From Microtetraspora sp. NBRC 16547 (GTDB lineage: Bacteria; Actinomycetota; Actinomycetes; Streptosporangiales; Streptosporangiaceae): 64,000 nt of DNA. The notes beneath the pieces are model-generated. The model was given only the letters and a program-made list of their open reading frames with translations, had not been told where the DNA came from and made no database searches. A program made the translations under genes and the position numbers. The stretch lies in assembly GCF_030268965.1 (NCBI RefSeq), contig NZ_BSSE01000001.1, positions 507,796 to 571,795 on the forward strand, given 5' to 3'. Below, in pieces: positions 62,678 through 64,000 of the stretch. Within the stretch, counting starts at the first letter, position 1; the number at the start of each line of letters is the position of its first letter.

Positions 62678-63088
62678 TCAGCGGCAGTCGCGGCAGCGGC
62701 CGAAGACGGTCAGGTGGCGGACGTCGGTGGCGAACCCGAGCTCCTCCTCCAGAGCGCCGACCAGACCCTGCACCAGCTCGGGCCGGACCTCGGTCACCTG
62801 GTCGCAGCCGCGACAGACGAGGTGCACGTGGTCCGCCTCGGAGGCCAGATGGTAGGTGGGCGCGCCGTGTCCCAGATGGGTGTGGGTGACCATGCCGAGC
62901 TCTTCCAGGAGCTCCAGCGTGCGGTAGACCGTCGAGATGTTGACGCCGCGCGCCGTCTCCTGAACCCGCGAGCAGATGTCCTCGGGCGTCGCGTGACCAA
63001 GCGCGGTGACCGCCTCCAGCACCAGTTGACGCTGAGGTGTGACCCGGTAGCCGCGTGCCCGCAACTCCTCGTGCCAAGTGTCGGTCAT
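62678..63088 (-). CDS. nur: Fur-family regulator, probable nickel regulator Nur
   Basis: 136 residues from ATG 63088 (TACACT 6 nt upstream; leaderless). N-terminal winged helix (RVTPQRQLVLEAV, ISTVYRTLELLEELGMV) and C-terminal metal-binding domain (HTHLGHGAPTYHL, DHVHLVCRGC, ending CRDC). THTHLGHG and DHVH hold the His sites used by Nur for nickel; the gene order ygfZ-fur matches the actinobacterial nur locus. It probably represses the cbiMQO operon (box at 14104-14120). Zur or FurA cannot be excluded by sequence alone. Confidence 0.85.
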   Translation of the reverse strand: MTDTWHEELRARGYRVTPQRQLVLEAVTALGHATPEDICSRVQETARGVNISTVYRTLELLEELGMVTHTHLGHGAPTYHLASEADHVHLVCRGCDQVTEVRPELVQGLVGALEEELGFATDVRHLTVFGRCRDCR

Positions 63089-63149
63089 GCACCGAGTGTA
63101 CGAGTCTCCGGCCCACCGATCGGCACAAATCCACCGCCGATTAATTCGC

Positions 63150-63178
63150 TTGCCGCGCTCCGGAGCGTCGCATAGCGT
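63150..63178 (+). promoter_or_regulatory. promoter of a short orphan transcript
   Basis: TTGCCG (63150-63155), a 17-bp spacer and TAGCGT (63173-63178). It would start RNA at about 63185, just before a very long Shine-Dalgarno and a 13-codon ORF. Confidence 0.65.
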
Positions 63179-63210
63179 ACGAGGCACGCAGAAAGGAGGT
63201 GGTCCAAACA

Positions 63211-63252
63211 ATGAGCGATCATTATCGGACTAGCGAGGTGGCTGTCCGCTAG
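63211..63252 (+). CDS. 13-residue mini-ORF behind a near-perfect anti-anti-Shine-Dalgarno
   Basis: ATG 63211 to TAG 63252 encodes MSDHYRTSEVAVR. The preceding AGAAAGGAGGTGGTCC (63190-63205) is complementary to the 3' end of 16S rRNA at 15 of 16 positions, far more than an ordinary ribosome-binding site. The peptide has no TM helix or repeated regulatory codon run. Its translation is inferred from the ribosome-binding site. Confidence 0.5.
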   Translation: MSDHYRTSEVAVR

Positions 63253-63319
63253 GACGCCGTCCATTCGGACCTCCGTCCGGATGTCGTACGACGTCCGGCG
63301 AATCCTCGACAGACACCGG

Positions 63320-63417
63320 AACCCCGGGCAGCCGGCGGCGTGGGACCCATCCCTCGCTTTGGTCCAGCCGGCCCGCCTCATCCTGAGGCGGAGCGCGCCC
63401 GGGGTTCTTTCTTTTTG
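63320..63417 (+). terminator. terminator of the short transcript
   Basis: A 10-bp outer stem (63320-63329 with 63397-63406) followed by a pyrimidine run with five consecutive T, the best rho-independent terminator of the window. The T-run fits plus-strand transcription only. Confidence 0.75.
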
Positions 63418-63443
63418 CCGGGTGGCCGGACGGTGCGGCGGGC

Positions 63444-63941
63444 CTACTCGTCCGGCGTGAAGTCGGCCACCTTCTTCAGCTCCGCCGAGGTGTGCGACTG
63501 CAGCGGGTGCCCCATGGCCGCCATGTCATAGGCGTACATGAGGTTGCCGTTGACCAGGCCGTAGAGCCGGTGGCCCGCGGCGTACTCCTTCGCGGTGTCA
63601 GTGCGGGCGACCATGTCGGTGCGCAGCTCGATCTTGTGGAAGACGACCTCGCCCAGGTAGATCTCGACGATGCCGGTCGGGTGCGCGAGGCAGACCTCGA
63701 TCTGGCGCCCGGGCTGGATCCGCCAGAAGCCCGACTCGGTCGACAGCGGCCGCACCTTGTCGCCCTTGTCGTCGAGCAGCCAGGTCCGGCTGTTGTACGT
63801 CAGGAACGGCTTGCCGTTGTGCCCGAAAACGACTTCCTGCCCGAAGTTCGCGCTCTCCATCGTGGGGTAGCCGACTACGCCGGCTCCCTCCCAGCGGCCG
63901 AGCAGGAAGGCGATCGGCTCAAGGTCAGGGTGTACGTCCAT
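63444..63941 (-). CDS. nitrobindin-like heme-binding (FABP-like, UPF0678) protein
   Basis: 165 residues. Beta-barrel with the N-terminal signature LEPIAFLLGRWEGAGVVGYPT and a C-terminal region HPLQSHTSAELKKV where nitrobindins carry the heme-ligating His. Such proteins bind heme and react with NO or peroxynitrite; the family is often listed as fatty-acid-binding-like. TAAGCT 8 nt before the ATG suggests a leaderless mRNA. Confidence 0.88.
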   Translation of the reverse strand: MDVHPDLEPIAFLLGRWEGAGVVGYPTMESANFGQEVVFGHNGKPFLTYNSRTWLLDDKGDKVRPLSTESGFWRIQPGRQIEVCLAHPTGIVEIYLGEVVFHKIELRTDMVARTDTAKEYAAGHRLYGLVNGNLMYAYDMAAMGHPLQSHTSAELKKVADFTPDE

Positions 63942-64000
63942 GGGACACGAGCTTAGGGTGTGTACCCAACTACCGCCGCTGCCGTCCAGCGCGCGCCGCA

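Larger units (their letters stand above)
63185..63417 (+). ncRNA. short transcript with mini-ORF, structured body and terminator
   Basis: Predicted from sequence: promoter at 63150-63178, 13-codon ORF at 63211-63252, then a folded region. AACCCCGGGC (63320-63329) pairs with GCCCGGGGTT (63397-63406), enclosing an inner 8-bp hairpin (63373-63391), and is followed by CTTTCTTTTT. No gene on the same strand lies downstream, so it is self-contained: a small RNA, an attenuator without target or a tiny gene. Confidence 0.55.

Overview
The window is high-GC chromosomal DNA from an actinobacterium. Evidence for this is mshA (mycothiol synthesis), carD, senX3-regX3-phoU, a DtxR/IdeR-type iron regulator, a SigE-type ECF sigma factor, and many genes with a TANNNT -10 hexamer only 4-9 nt before the start codon (leaderless transcripts). 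Gene content and order suggest a member of the Streptosporangiales or a relative, but the genus cannot be fixed from this sequence alone.

Layout. 1-11.4 kb is mostly housekeeping: an alpha/beta hydrolase (cut by the window edge), a SpoIIE-type phosphatase, ideR, udgX, pdxH, citrate synthase, serC, a UPF0114 membrane protein, a rhomboid protease, an enoyl-CoA hydratase/SDR pair and a STAS anti-anti-sigma factor. 11.4-14.1 kb is an ECF metal transporter (cbiO, cbiQ and a cbiM-cbiN fusion). Its promoter overlaps a Nur-type box, and the Fur-family gene at 62.7-63.1 kb looks like nur, so nickel is the likely substrate. 14-31 kb is accessory: a large GT2 glycosyltransferase, a five-ORF cassette reminiscent of the methylamine-dehydrogenase maturation genes (thioredoxin-like, twin-arginine-exported Cys-rich protein, membrane proteins, MauE-like), an ECF sigma factor with its membrane partner, a methyltransferase, a TetR/hydrolase pair, a vanadium-haloperoxidase-like secreted protein, a GH15 trehalase/glucoamylase, a TMEM175-like channel, and several decayed genes, MITE-like hairpins and integrase remnants.

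31.4-38.6 kb is the standout: a 7.1-kb integrated element between two 90-bp direct repeats. The right repeat contains the 3' part of an intact tRNA-Thr(TGT). The element carries a full-length tyrosine integrase beside the tRNA, a complete IS701-family insertion sequence, and one large low-GC cargo gene encoding a NACHT NTPase with C-terminal leucine-rich repeats, a bacterial NLR-like protein of the kind implicated in anti-phage defence. Outside the left repeat is the C-terminal stub of another integrase, which suggests repeated integration at this tRNA.

38.7-64 kb returns to core genes: rlmB, cysS, ispF-carD (ispD is not beside them), a PCuAC-like lipoprotein, regX3-senX3 divergent from phoU with PHO-box-like 11-bp repeats, gpmA, a ybjN-like gene, mshA, an SDR/methyltransferase pair, a macro-domain gene divergent from a BlaI/M56-peptidase pair, an Rv0474-hbhA-Rv0476-like trio, a GDSL lipoprotein, corA, a DUF2207 protein, asparaginase, dtd, ygfZ, nur and a nitrobindin-like gene. 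Between nur and the last gene lies an apparently self-contained short transcription unit: a good promoter, a Shine-Dalgarno sequence complementary to almost the whole 16S 3' end, a 13-codon ORF and a structured terminator.
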